This document shows positions 42,531 through 53,500 of a stretch of DNA of 64,000 nucleotides, in pieces; position 1 is the stretch's first letter, and the number at the start of each line of letters is the position of its first letter. The stretch is from DATMER01 sp035556715 (lineage in GTDB: Bacteria > Acidobacteriota > Thermoanaerobaculia > Multivoradales > UBA5704). The position numbers and the translations under genes were made by a program. The notes beneath the pieces are model-generated. The model ran no database searches. It was not told the DNA's origin and was given only the letters and a program-made list of their open reading frames with translations. Where the stretch lies: the NCBI GenBank assembly GCA_035556715.1, contig DATMER010000117.1, positions 3,800 to 67,799 of the forward strand, written 5' to 3'.

Positions 42531-44837
42531 TCAACCCCGCGCCCGCTTCACCACCACGACCGTGGTGTCGTCCGGAGGCTCCTCGGAGCGCAGGTGCTTC
42601 TGCCAGTCGTGGAGGAGGGCCTCGACGATCTCGTCGGCGGAGCGGTCCTCCAGGGTGCGCAGGACTTCCTGCGGGCGCTCGAAGCCGTAGGGGCTCGAGC
42701 TCCAGTCGACTGCCTCGAACAGGCCGTCGGAGCAGAAGACCAGGGCGCCGCCGGGGGGGATCTGGATGGTGACGTCCTCGTAGACCCGCGCCGGACCCTG
42801 GCCCAGGGGGAGGCCGGAGATCTCGATCTCGGAGACCTCGCCGTTGGACAGGGCGAGCGGGTAGGGGTGGCCGGCGTTGCTCAGCAGGGCCTTGCCGGTC
42901 TTCGTATCGAGCAGGAGGAGGACCAGGCTGGCGAAGTTGCGGAGCGAGGCCCGCCGCAGCACCCGGTCCACCTGCCGCAGCACCTCGGCGGGCGTGCTCT
43001 CGGACGAGATCAGGCTGGCCAGGGCCGCCGTGGTCATGGCGTGCACAATCGCGCAGGAGTAACCATGCCCGGCCACGTCCCCCGCCGCGATCCAGAGCCG
43101 GCCCGCGTCGTCCTCGATGAAGTCGTAGAGGTCGCCCCCCGCCTCGGTGGCCAGCAGCGAGCGCGCCGCGATTTCCCATCCCTCGACCTCGGGCAACCGG
43201 GTTGGCAGGAGGCCCAGCTGCATGCGCGCCAGGAGGTCCATCTCGTACTTGATCCGGCGCTCCTCTTCCAGGCGGCGGATGAACGGCGGCGGTTTGAGCC
43301 GCTCCATCTCCACCTGCTCGGGACGGCGCAGTCCGACGAAACCGAGCGCGAGCAGGGCCGCGGAGGTGCCTGCCGTAACCCCCAGGGTCACCGGCAGCCA
43401 ACCCGGGTTCCATGCCGAAAAGGCCGCGGCCGGCAGCAGGAAGGAGGTCACTGACGCGGTGAGGAGGGTGGTGAGGCCGAACCAGCGGCCGAACACCACC
43501 AACAGGCCGATCACGATCAGGTTGCCTGCCAGCTCCAGGGGGAGCGGATGGATCCGGAGCGGTCCGAGCAGGAGGGCGCCGACCAGGACGGCGGCGGCCA
43601 GAGCCCATCGCTTCGGCACGATCCTCCGCACCACGGCGATCACCACGATGATCGCCCCGGCCAGAGAAATGCCGAGACCGAAAGGGCTCGAGATGACGTC
43701 GAAGACCGGCAGGCGGATGCTGAACGCCTCGGGCCACATGCCCGGCATCGCGGTGGCCGCCGCCTGGATCGCCAGCTCGAAGCCGGCGAGGGCCGCGCCC
43801 AGCGAGAGGCCGTAGAGCAGCGAGCGGCCGCCCCGGGGGCCGAGCCGCCCGGCGCGCAGCGAGTCCAGGCTCGTGGTGAAGCTCGGGTCGGCTGCGCGCA
43901 GGAACGACTCGCCCGCGGACCAGATCACGAACACCCAGAAGGCCTGGACGCACGCCACGAAAAACGAGAAAGCGACCACGCCCACGGTGGGGTCTCCCCA
44001 CAGCCCGGGGAGAAAGGAAGCCAGGAAGGTGGCCGCCGCCAGGATTGCGCCGTTGACCAGGTCGATGCGGCCCTTTGACACAAGGACCACGAAGAGCCCC
44101 AGGACCGCCAGCACCCGGAGGAACGGCGGCGCATAGTGCCAGAGGAACTGCGTGAACCCGAGCTCCTGGAGTCTGGCGCGGCCCTCCTCGAGGCTCCCCA
44201 GGTGGCGGCTGAGCTCGACTCTGCCGCCCCGGATCATGACCTGCGCGTGCTCGGGGGGATTGCTGCCCCGGATTTCGACGAGGTAACCCGGAACGTTGGC
44301 GATGAACGCGCTCTGGAGCTCGCCCGCCGACTCGCCGGGTGAGAGGAGCAGGCCGAGCAGGAGCTTGGCGCGTCCGGTCGAATCGGGAGTCGGCTCCGGG
44401 AGGAGGAGCTTCTCCAAGCCGCGCGGCATCCAACGGACTGACCGCGGGTAGCCGGACGGCGACAAGTCGATGATCAGCTCCTGCAGCTTGCGGTCGTCCC
44501 CCAGGGTCCCCTCCTGGGCCAGCGTGATGCGGACCCCGCGGCCCACCCTGCGGAGGGAGAGCTCCGGCGAGACGCTGTCCAACTTCCGGTCGTTCTCGGA
44601 CAGGAGGTTGCCGGATTCGGTTTTGAGCTGGACCTGCGGCGCGCCGGGCTCGAGAGTGATGCCGGCCCGGCGGGCGAGCTCCCGGTAGCGGGTCACGAAC
44701 CGGGCTTCGTCCGGGACGGGAGCCCCCTGCCATTCGGGCATCCAAAGCCACGCCAGGGCCAAGCCGGCGGCGAGCACCAGCGCGCCCAGGAGAAGGACGA
44801 CCGGAAGGCGGAGGGGAAGGGGGCGGGAGGTCATCAT
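42531..44837 (-). CDS. Multi-spanning membrane SpoIIE-type PP2C phosphatase
   Basis: This 768-residue protein has an N-terminal transmembrane helix (about 12-32) and an extracytoplasmic domain to about 250. A block of about eight membrane segments follows (about 250-525, from FLRVLAVLGLFVVLV to GVTAGTSAALLALGFVG). The C-terminal cytoplasmic PP2C domain (about 545-765) has GGDLYDFIED, AAGDVAGHGYS, LSNAGHPYPL, CSDGLFEAVD and DDTTVVVV. It should dephosphorylate a STAS protein in response to an envelope signal. The only STAS protein in view is at 576-926. It is convergent with no gene and divergent from 44942. Confidence 0.88.
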   Translation of the reverse strand: MMTSRPLPLRLPVVLLLGALVLAAGLALAWLWMPEWQGAPVPDEARFVTRYRELARRAGITLEPGAPQVQLKTESGNLLSENDRKLDSVSPELSLRRVGRGVRITLAQEGTLGDDRKLQELIIDLSPSGYPRSVRWMPRGLEKLLLPEPTPDSTGRAKLLLGLLLSPGESAGELQSAFIANVPGYLVEIRGSNPPEHAQVMIRGGRVELSRHLGSLEEGRARLQELGFTQFLWHYAPPFLRVLAVLGLFVVLVSKGRIDLVNGAILAAATFLASFLPGLWGDPTVGVVAFSFFVACVQAFWVFVIWSAGESFLRAADPSFTTSLDSLRAGRLGPRGGRSLLYGLSLGAALAGFELAIQAAATAMPGMWPEAFSIRLPVFDVISSPFGLGISLAGAIIVVIAVVRRIVPKRWALAAAVLVGALLLGPLRIHPLPLELAGNLIVIGLLVVFGRWFGLTTLLTASVTSFLLPAAAFSAWNPGWLPVTLGVTAGTSAALLALGFVGLRRPEQVEMERLKPPPFIRRLEEERRIKYEMDLLARMQLGLLPTRLPEVEGWEIAARSLLATEAGGDLYDFIEDDAGRLWIAAGDVAGHGYSCAIVHAMTTAALASLISSESTPAEVLRQVDRVLRRASLRNFASLVLLLLDTKTGKALLSNAGHPYPLALSNGEVSEIEISGLPLGQGPARVYEDVTIQIPPGGALVFCSDGLFEAVDWSSSPYGFERPQEVLRTLEDRSADEIVEALLHDWQKHLRSEEPPDDTTVVVVKRARG

Positions 44838-44890
44838 TTGGCCGGCAAGCCTTGATACGGTAATCCAGGTCGGGGGTTTTGGGACCGGTT

Positions 44891-44899
44891 TGCTAGAAT
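44891..44899 (+). promoter_or_regulatory. Extended -10 promoter TGC-TAGAAT
   Basis: This is identical to the element at 17959. It ends 42 nt before ATG 44942. No -35 box is evident, as expected for an extended -10. Confidence 0.5.
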
Positions 44900-44941
44900 G
44901 CGCCCTTCGAAGACCTCCGACCCTGGGAATCCCGGAACACG

Positions 44942-47095
44942 ATGATGAATAGAACCGTCCGTCCGCTCCTCGCCCTGCTCGGGCTCCTGATCCTGTCCTC
45001 GCTTCCGCTGAGGGCTCAGGACCCCAAGCTGATCATCCTCGGATTCGACGGCGCCGACGCCGACCTCGCCCGCCAGTGGATGGACGAGGGCAAGCTCCCG
45101 AACCTCGCGAAGCTGCGCTCCGAGGGCACGTTCGCGCCGCTGCGCTCGACCATCCCGTCGCAGACGCCGGTCTCCTGGTCGACCTTCGCGACCGGCCTCT
45201 CCCCGGGCCGGCACGGGATCTTCGACTTCCTCAAGCGCAACCCCGAGGACTACAAGCCGAGCTTCGCTGCCGCGGACGAGGGCAGCGAGCCGTTCCTCTG
45301 GGGCGCAAAGACCCCCTGGATCACGGGCGCGATCGGCGCCCTGGTCCTGGGCCTGGTCTTCTTCCTGCTGCTCAAGCTCTTCCGGCTCCGCGCGGCGGTC
45401 GCCGCGGCCGTGGCTGTCGTGCTTGCCCTGCTGGCCGGCGGCGGGCTCGGAGTCGCCGCGGACCGCCTCCTGCCCAAGCAGCGGCCGATCGCCATCAGCC
45501 GCCAGCAGGGGGAGACCTTCTGGTCGATCCTCGGCAAGCAGGGCAAGCGGGTGCGCGTGGTGCGCGTGCCCGTGACCTTCCCGCCCAAGGCCTACGAGCA
45601 CGGCGAGCTGCTCTCCGGCCTGGGCACGCCCGACATCTCCGGCCGCATCGGCAAGCCGTTCTACTTCACCTCGGAGCTGTTCTTCCAGCCCAAGGGCGGC
45701 GGTGACTTCTCCGTCGAGGTCGTGGAGCTGGTGGACAACAAGGGGATCATCGAGACCGAGATCCAGGGGCCGGAGAACAAGCTGTTCCCGGAAGAGAGCG
45801 ACTACATCACCATCCCCATGACGCTCACCGTGCCGGAGAGCCGGGACAGCCTGCGCATCCAGGTCTCGGGCGGCGACCTGACGCTCAAGCCGGGGCAGTG
45901 GAGCGACTGGGTGAGCTTCACCTTCCCGTTCAACTCCCTGATCAAGCTCCAGGCCATCGGCAAGTTCCGCGTCCTGTCGGTACAGCCCGAGGTGCGCCTC
46001 TACCTCTCGCCGCTCCAGTTCGATCCCGAGAACCTGCCGCCGGGCTTTGACATCACCGCCCCGTCCGACTGGGTGCACGACCTGACCGGGCAGGTCGGCC
46101 GCTTCAAGACCATGGGCTGGATGATCGACACCTGGTCGATCTCGAACGGCACGGTCCCCGAGGAGATCTTCTTGGAAGACGTGCAGCAGACCGTGAAGAA
46201 GGACCGGGAGATGCTGGACGGCTTCCTCACCCAGGCCGCGGACTGGGACGTGCTGGTCCACTACTTCGAGTTCACGGACCGGGTGCAGCACATGATGTTC
46301 CGGTACTTCGACCCCAAGCATCCGCTCTACACCCCCGAGGGGGGCGCGAAGTGGGGCGGCTCGATCCTTCAGGCCTACCAGGAGATGGACAAGATCGTGG
46401 GCGACGTCCTCCAGAAGATGCCGCAGGGCACGAAGGTCCTGGTGGTCTCGGACCACGGCTTCGCCTCGTTCCGTCGCGGCATGAACTACAACACCTGGCT
46501 GGCCAAGAACGGCTACATGAAGCTGACCGGGGAGGACTCCGAGCGCAAGAACCTGGAGGACCTCTTCGACCAGGGCGACTTCTTCACCAACGTGGACTGG
46601 TCGAAGACCCGCGCCTATGCCCTGGGGCTCGGCCAGATCTACGTCAACCTGCAGGGCCGGGAGAAGCAGGGCATCGTGAAAGCGGGTGCCGAGTACCAGC
46701 AGCTCGTGGCCGAGATCAAGCAGAAGCTCGAGGCCTTCGTGGACGAGGAGACCGGGGAGAAGCCCGTGGCCCACGTCTTCACGCGGGACGAGGCCTACGG
46801 CACCTACGACCCCGAGCTGATCCCGGACATGATCCCCTCGAACAGCGAGGGCTACCGCGTGGGCTGGCAGGACAGCCTGGGTGGCATCGCCAAGACCATC
46901 GTGGAGCCCAACCTGGAGATCTGGAGCGGCGACCACTGCTCGGTGTATCCGCCGCTGGTCGAGGGAATCCTTTTCAGCAACCTCAAGCTGGATGCCCAGG
47001 GCGCTTACATGGGCGACGTGATGCCCACGATCCTGGCCCTCTACGGCGTGCAGCCGCCCACGAAGCTGGACGGGCGAAGCCTGCTGGTGAAGTAG
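44942..47095 (+). CDS. Alkaline-phosphatase-superfamily phosphodiesterase with embedded membrane hairpin
   Basis: This 717-residue protein has a signal peptide (about 1-25). Metal motif LIILGFDGADADL and nucleophile motif SQTPVSWSTFATG (Thr75) identify the type I phosphodiesterase/nucleotide pyrophosphatase group; VVSDHGF (about 502) is the second metal site and SGDHCSVYPP the third. Unusually, two transmembrane helices (about 126-174) interrupt the catalytic domain between SEPFLWGAKTPW and LLPKQRPIAISR. A beta-rich insert (about 240-340) follows. The substrate is unknown. The hairpin would hold the enzyme on the membrane. Confidence 0.83.
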   Translation: MMNRTVRPLLALLGLLILSSLPLRAQDPKLIILGFDGADADLARQWMDEGKLPNLAKLRSEGTFAPLRSTIPSQTPVSWSTFATGLSPGRHGIFDFLKRNPEDYKPSFAAADEGSEPFLWGAKTPWITGAIGALVLGLVFFLLLKLFRLRAAVAAAVAVVLALLAGGGLGVAADRLLPKQRPIAISRQQGETFWSILGKQGKRVRVVRVPVTFPPKAYEHGELLSGLGTPDISGRIGKPFYFTSELFFQPKGGGDFSVEVVELVDNKGIIETEIQGPENKLFPEESDYITIPMTLTVPESRDSLRIQVSGGDLTLKPGQWSDWVSFTFPFNSLIKLQAIGKFRVLSVQPEVRLYLSPLQFDPENLPPGFDITAPSDWVHDLTGQVGRFKTMGWMIDTWSISNGTVPEEIFLEDVQQTVKKDREMLDGFLTQAADWDVLVHYFEFTDRVQHMMFRYFDPKHPLYTPEGGAKWGGSILQAYQEMDKIVGDVLQKMPQGTKVLVVSDHGFASFRRGMNYNTWLAKNGYMKLTGEDSERKNLEDLFDQGDFFTNVDWSKTRAYALGLGQIYVNLQGREKQGIVKAGAEYQQLVAEIKQKLEAFVDEETGEKPVAHVFTRDEAYGTYDPELIPDMIPSNSEGYRVGWQDSLGGIAKTIVEPNLEIWSGDHCSVYPPLVEGILFSNLKLDAQGAYMGDVMPTILALYGVQPPTKLDGRSLLVK

Positions 47096-47148
47096 ATCAC
47101 GCAGGCAAGCGCGCTGAGGGGACGTTTAGGAGTGGCTCTTGGAGAGAG

Positions 47149-47157
47149 TGGTATCTT
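47149..47157 (+). promoter_or_regulatory. Extended -10 promoter TGG-TATCTT
   Basis: TGGTATCTT ends 26 nt before ATG 47184, and an SD (CAGGAGG, 47171-47177) follows. It probably drives the two-gene NB-ARC module. Confidence 0.45.
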
Positions 47158-47183
47158 AAAGTACGCCAACCAGGAGGTCATCT

Positions 47184-47588
47184 ATGGACGTCGCTCTCCT
47201 TGCCAGCGCTCTGACCGAGTTCCTTGTTCCTCTCCTGCCGCGATTGCGCAGGCTGGGCGAGGGCCTCGGCACCGAGGCTCTCGACCACCTGGAAGGGACC
47301 TTTGCGGAAAGGGCAAGGTCCCTCTGGAAGCGGCTCGTTCCCGGCATTGAGGCCCGCGAGTCGGCGTGGGAGGCGGTGCATAAGGTCGCGGAGCACCCGG
47401 ACGACGGCGAGGCACGTGACGAACTCCGGCGGCAGCTTCAGGAACTGCTCTCCGCGGATCCGGGGCTGGCCTCGGAGATCGCCCGCCTTCTCCCGCCGGC
47501 TCCGGCTTCGGCCGTGATTCGGCAGAAAGCTGGCGACGGAGCAATCCAGATCGGCCAGGTTTCCGGGAATGTAAACCTCCGCAGGTAG
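47184..47588 (+). CDS. Small helical protein with C-terminal RHIM-like amyloid motif
   Basis: This 134-residue protein has SD AGGAGG, 6 nt before ATG. Residues 1-105 are predicted helical and amphipathic (LLASALTEFLVPLLPRLRRL, TFAERARSLWKRLVPGIEA). The C-terminus contains GDGAIQIGQVSGNVNL (117-132), with the I/V-Q-I-G core of RHIM and related prokaryotic amyloid signalling motifs. The next gene, 10 bp downstream, carries the matching GGVQIGYVAGDVHL at its N-terminus. In known NLR pairs the small partner is a membrane-active effector; the helical part here could be that effector. The family identity is inferred, not confirmed. Confidence 0.75.
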   Translation: MDVALLASALTEFLVPLLPRLRRLGEGLGTEALDHLEGTFAERARSLWKRLVPGIEARESAWEAVHKVAEHPDDGEARDELRRQLQELLSADPGLASEIARLLPPAPASAVIRQKAGDGAIQIGQVSGNVNLRR

Positions 47589-47598
47589 CTCTCTTCGG

Positions 47599-50500
47599 AT
47601 GTCATGGAACATCCACCAGGAAGCCCGTGATGGTGGCGTGCAGATCGGCTATGTGGCCGGTGACGTCCACCTCGCGCCACCGAGGCTCGATTCCGGTCTT
47701 CCATTTCAGGCCCCTCCTCTTCCCGCTCATTTCGTCCCCCGTCCGGAGGTGACCGGTCCCCTAGGAGCCGAGCTCCTCCGGGATGACTCTACAGCCGCAG
47801 GCGTCCTCGTCGTGAGCGCCCTCCATGGCTTGGGCGGCATCGGGAAGTCCACTCTGGCGATAGCCCTCGCTCGCGAGCCGGCCATTCAGCAGCGCTTCTC
47901 CGATGGCGTCCTCTGGGCCACATTGGGGCAGCAACCCGACCTGCTTTCTCACCTCAGCCATTGGATACAGGCTCTGGGGGATCATGACTTCCGCCCCACC
48001 TCCGAGGCAGCCGCGTCCGGCCACCTCCGCAGCCTGCTGCACCGAAAGTCCGCCCTCCTAGTGGTTGACGACGCCTGGAGGACCGAGCACGTCTCCCCTT
48101 TCCTTACGGGCGGCCCGAGCTGCCGTGCCCTCCTGACCACCCGCCGAGCCGACATCGCGGACGAGGTCGGAGCAAGGCTCTTTCATCTCGACATTCTCCA
48201 GCCCGACCGCGCTCTGGCCCTGCTCGCAGCCTGCCTTGGCCGGCCCCTGTCCTCGGGGGAGGAGGGGGAGGCTTTGGCCATGGCTGCTGCCGTCGGCTTC
48301 TCCCCCCTGGCTCTTGAGTTGGCGGCTGCGAGGGTGCGGCGGGGTGCCTCCTGGAAGAGCCTGCAGGAGGCCCTCGACCAGGAGGTCGCGCGTTTGGAGG
48401 AGTTGGAGGGAGCGCGGCGGCGGCGCGGGGCTCACACCCGGCTGGAGGCCTCTCTCAACCTGAGCCTCCAGGCCCTGCGGGAGGAGGACGAATCAGCTTG
48501 GCGGAGCTTCGTCGTCCTCGGGGTGATGCCCGAGGATGCGATCCTCGCCGCTCCACTTGCCGCCAACCTCTGGCAGGCTTCAGAAGGCGAGGCACAGGAG
48601 CTCTTGGAGCTGCTTTGGAGCGATGCCCTTCTGCTTCCCGGCCCCCGCCTGCAGATCGGGGAGAGCAGCCATCCGGGCTACCGCCTGCACGACCTGCTGC
48701 ACGATGTGGCCCGGCGTCGGCTGGTGGCGCCCGCGCCGGGAGGGCTGGGACTCACTCTGCCAGAGGCCCATGCCGCTCTGCTGGACCGCTACCGGGTGCG
48801 CTGTTCGGACGGATTGTGGCAGAACCTGCTCGACGACGGCTACGTCCATACCCATCTCGCCTGGCACCTGGAGAAAGCCGGCCAGCGCGACGGTCTCCAC
48901 ACCCTGCTGTGCGAGGAGACCGCGTCGGGAGAGAATGCTTGGTCGGCCGTCCGCCAGCGGCTCGGGCAAACCGCGGGCTACTTGGCAGACGTGTCCCGGG
49001 CCTGGCGTCTGGCCGAGGAGTACATGGAAGAAGATCCGGCGGTGGCGCTCGGATGCCAGTGCCTCTATGCCGGCATTATTGCGTCCTTCGTCAGCATCGC
49101 CTCCAGCATTCCTCCGGAGTTGATGGCCGCCCTGCTGCGGACGGGTGAGTGGACTCCTTCACAGGCCTTGGCCTACGCCGGCCAAGCCTTGCCGGGGTCC
49201 CGTCCTTCCCACCTGTCTCTGCTCATCCCCCTGTTCCCGGAAGCTCTTCTGCCCGAAGCGTTGACTCAGGCGCGGCGGCTGAAGGACGACTCCGCCCGGG
49301 CCGAGGTCCTGCGAGCCCTCCAGCCGCGCCTGACCGACGATCTGGCGGATGCTGCCCTCGACCTGGCACAGCGCATGGCTGACGGACCCGAGAAGACAGT
49401 GGTCTTTATACCGCTCCTGGCAAGCCTGCCCGATCGTCTCGTGACAGCGGGCTTGGAGATGTTGGTTGAGTCCCGAGATGCGCCTTTGCGGAGACTGGGA
49501 ATCTCGCATCTATTGCCGCGGGTCTTGGCTCCTCTTCCTACTGGGATCGTTGCGCTTCTGGAGAGTGAGAAGGACGAAGCCCTGAGGGCATCGAGCCTTC
49601 TGAAGCTTCGGAGGGGATTCTCCGGCGAGGAGCAGGCCGGACTGCTGGAGGTCGCCCTCAAGATCCAGAAAGGGCCCTGGCGTGCCGCTGCACTTCTCGC
49701 ACTCCTGCTGCCTCCTCTGCAGCCCGGTCTGGACGGCGAGATTTCGCTATTGCCAAAACTGCTCATGTCACTGCACCCGCATCTTGCCGCCAGAGTCCGG
49801 AGGGCCTTGGAAGAGCTCGACCCGCTGTCTCAGGTGGCTGGAAATCTGGCTCTTGCTCTACCTGGCATGTACGAGCGTCTGACGATCCGAGCGCTGGCTG
49901 AGGAAAAACTTCCAGCCGAGCTTCTCGTACCGTCCGCGGTTAGCCTAGTGGATCCGGTTCTTGCCCGCAGGCTCCTGCGCGACTTCTCTGACAGCTCCCT
50001 GCGGACGTGCGTGGCGATGCTATGTGCCAACGACGCGGATCTCGCAGGCGAGGTGCTGGCCGACTTGCGCTCTGCGCTGATTCGCTCCAATGAGGCGCCT
50101 TCCAGGGTAAGGGAGGTAGATATCGAGCGGCGGCTTGAGGAGTTCCGATTGTCGAGGCAGTGGGAGGGTTTCGTCGAGCTTGTGCCTGCTCTCCCGCTGG
50201 CCTACCTGGAGTCTGCTTTGGAGATGGCCAACTCCGTTCTCCGCAAGCCTGGGCGGTACCCGCCTCCTAGATCAATCCGTATTAATCTTTTGCGCTCCGC
50301 AGAGGTATCTTTCTGGGATTGGGATGAGGCAGACAGCGAGGAGGAGCTTTTCGGTCCGGCCATGGCCGTTCTACCGCAGCCTGTGCTGGCCGCCGTCCTG
50401 GCACTTCGAGAGGAGCAGCAGCGTGCCGAGCTTCTGAATCTGATCGGGTTTCGTGTTCCGAAAGCGCTCTTGGAGCAAGCCTCCCACGCATCTGCCAAGC

Positions 50501-53500
50501 GAGGCGTAACAGAGCGCTCGGCGGCTCTGGCCCCGTTGGCGTCCCACTGGTGTGAGGTCCTTCCGACCCTTGCCTCCCTCGATGATCCTGAACTCCTAGC
50601 CACTGTGCTGTCTGCAATCGTGCCCGGCCTTCCCGAAGGCATGCGACTCGATGCTTTGCGTCTTGGCTTGCACTTACCGGCCAAACCTCTCCGAGCGTTT
50701 GTGGAAGAGTGCCTCCCTTGGCTTCCCGCTGAAGACCTGCCGACAGCGTTGGAGCTTGCGGCAGGGAAGACCTGGGAACCGGAGGCTCTGCTGGGGATCC
50801 TGCCCCGACTGCCGAAGAGCAGCGCACCCGCCCTCCTTGAGCGTGTCCTGCGCCTCGAACATTCGGAGACTCGCATCCGCGCTCTGTCAGTCCTGCTCCC
50901 CTCACTGCCCCCCCGCACCGCCCGGCGGATCATCTTCGAAAACTCGCAAGGCCAAGGGGCCCCTCATGCCCTTGCTCTCCTGAAGTTGTCCTCACATCTG
51001 CGGAGCGATCCATTAGCGGAGATCATGGACAGGGTTCTGTCCGGGATTCTGGAGCTGCCCTATGCGGACCGCGTGGTTCTCTTGGAGGAAGCCGCAACTG
51101 TGCTCGCTAGAGGAGCCGTAGGTTCAATATTACCGGACCGGGACTTCCGGCTCTGGGAGGCAGCTTTCCGTGTCCTGGAAACGGCACTTCCCAGAAGCGA
51201 GCAACTTCGGACTCTCCAGAAGATGCTTCCGTCTCTCCCGCCTCGCTTAGTGAGCCGGGCTCTCGCGCTGGCCGCCTATCTGCCGAATGGAAAGAAGCGA
51301 GCCCAAGGGCTTGCGGCCGTGGCGTCGCGGTTGCGAGATGCGCCTGACGTGCCGGTCACCGACCTATTGGGGGCGGTCTGGACCCTGCCCTCCGAACGGC
51401 TCCAGACCGAGGTCCTCGAAGCCCTGAGCCGTTTTTCCTCCCTTGAAGTCCTGGGGCAGGCCCTGAAGGTTCTTGGTGAGAGGCCCGAGAAGCGCGGTTT
51501 CTTGCGCACTCTCCTGCGTACCGCGGACGGACTGGCCGGAGAGGCCGCCCGAGAGGGCCTCCGAGAGATCCTGTCCCTGTCCACCCGGATTGGTGACGCC
51601 GACCGGGCTGCCGTGATCCTCGGATGGCTGGGCTCTCATGTGCGGGAGCAGGGGGAAAGAATACTCCTGGACTCCCTCACCACGCTGGACCAGGTTCCTG
51701 ACGAACGCCTGCGGGCCGGCCTTCTCGCCCGGATCGGCCGCTGGCTTCCAGAAGAGCTGTCCGACTCCTTTCTGAATACCGCCCTGGATCAGCTGCGGTC
51801 GTGTCCCTGGGGATCAGAGCATGTCCAAGCCCTGAGTTGGCTTGCTCGATTCCGGCCGTTCGATGTCCTTGCAGAGGCCGAGCGGACGAAAGGGGCTGTG
51901 CGTTGCGCGCTCCTTTCCGCAGTGGCTCAGCACGTTCCCCTCTCCGGCTGGGATGCCATTCTTGCAGCCGTGCGCAGCATTGAGGAGAGACTCGAGCGCC
52001 TGAACGCTCTGTCCGGCGTGCTGCCGTCTCTTCCCTCGGAGCGGCTCGGTGATGTCCTGGACCTCGCCAACGAACTGGGCGATGCCCGACTTCGGGCCCG
52101 TGCCCTCGCCCTCCTAGCGCCTCGCTGGCCCTCCGGAGAGTTGTCGGCGTTGCTGCAGGCGTCGCAAGCGCTGCCCGCCGAGACCCGGCTTCTGGTGATG
52201 CACGCGCTGGCCTCACGCACGGACCTTCCGCTCGAGACCCTCGTTGAAGAGGCGCTCGCCCTCGATCGGCCCGAGCTCTGGCTCAAGACTCTGGGGCCGA
52301 CCTTCGAGAGCCTGCCTCCCCGGCTCTGGCCCAGAGCTCTTGCCGCGTGCCAGCGTCTGCCCGCTGTCCGGGAGCGGGAGATGGTTCTCGTCTGTCTCGC
52401 CACCTCGTTCGAAGGGGCTTTCGAGGACGAGGATTTCGAAGCGCTACTGGACCAGGCTGCCGGACTCGAGGACTCCGCTCTCCAGGTGAGCCTTCTCAAG
52501 AGCTTCCGCGGCCGGCTGCCGGACTGGGCTCAGGTGCGTCTCTGGCGCCAGTCATTGAGCGCTCTGGCCGGTTCTGCGGACGCTCCGGCCGTCGCCTTCC
52601 CTCTCTGGCCGATCGCCCCACCGGAGATGCAGTCCGAGTTGAGGCGCTTGGCGGGAGATCCGGAGGAGCCGGAGTTTATCTTGGACGAGGATCTCCCTCC
52701 GGAGTGCGGGGCTCCGGGCGAAGCGAGACCCGAGCCTCCGCCAGTTGAAAGACTTGCTCTGGATGCCCGGGAGCACGTCTTCATTATCCACGTCGTGGAG
52801 GCAGCCCGGACGGCCCGCCGGTATCAGGGGGATGAGGAGGGAGCCCGACGCCTCCTTGAGCTTGCGCGGTCCATTGATCCCCGTCATCCACAAGTTGCTT
52901 GGCTCACCGGTTGGCTGGCCGTACCGATGCGTGAGTCGCCAGAACCTGCCCTTCCCCTGCCACAGATGCCAGAAGCTCCACCGCAGCAAGTCGTTAGCAA
53001 CGGGCCGCTCTCCGCCGCCCGCCGTTGGGTCGCACTGGGGGACGAAGCCTTTCGGACCGACCGCTACCGCGCGGCCCTTGATGCCTGGAAACGGGCTCTC
53101 CAGGAGGACATGTCCGACCGCGAGGCTCTGGCCCGGTTCCGGCGGGTGCGCGTAGTCATAGAAGCGGGTCGCATGCACCTCCGGCTCCTGTTGGGGCACG
53201 CCCTCGAACGGCTGGAAGCCGGTGACAATCGGGCCGCCATCTTTCTGTGGCTCGATGCCTTAGCCCTCGACGTGGATCCCGGTCCCGAGGCGCCGCTCCT
53301 TGAGGAAGCCACCCGCCGCGTTGGGGAGGCATGCGAGACATGGGTGTTGGGGTTGCTGGCCGAGGCCCAGTTTCACCTAGACGAAGGCCAAGCAGAGGAG
53401 GCCCTCGACCGGGTTGCGGAGGTTCTGCGTATCGACCCGGAGCGTAGCGAGGCCCGAAGGCTCGTCCAGGAGGCACAGAGTCGGCTGGACCAGGACCTTC

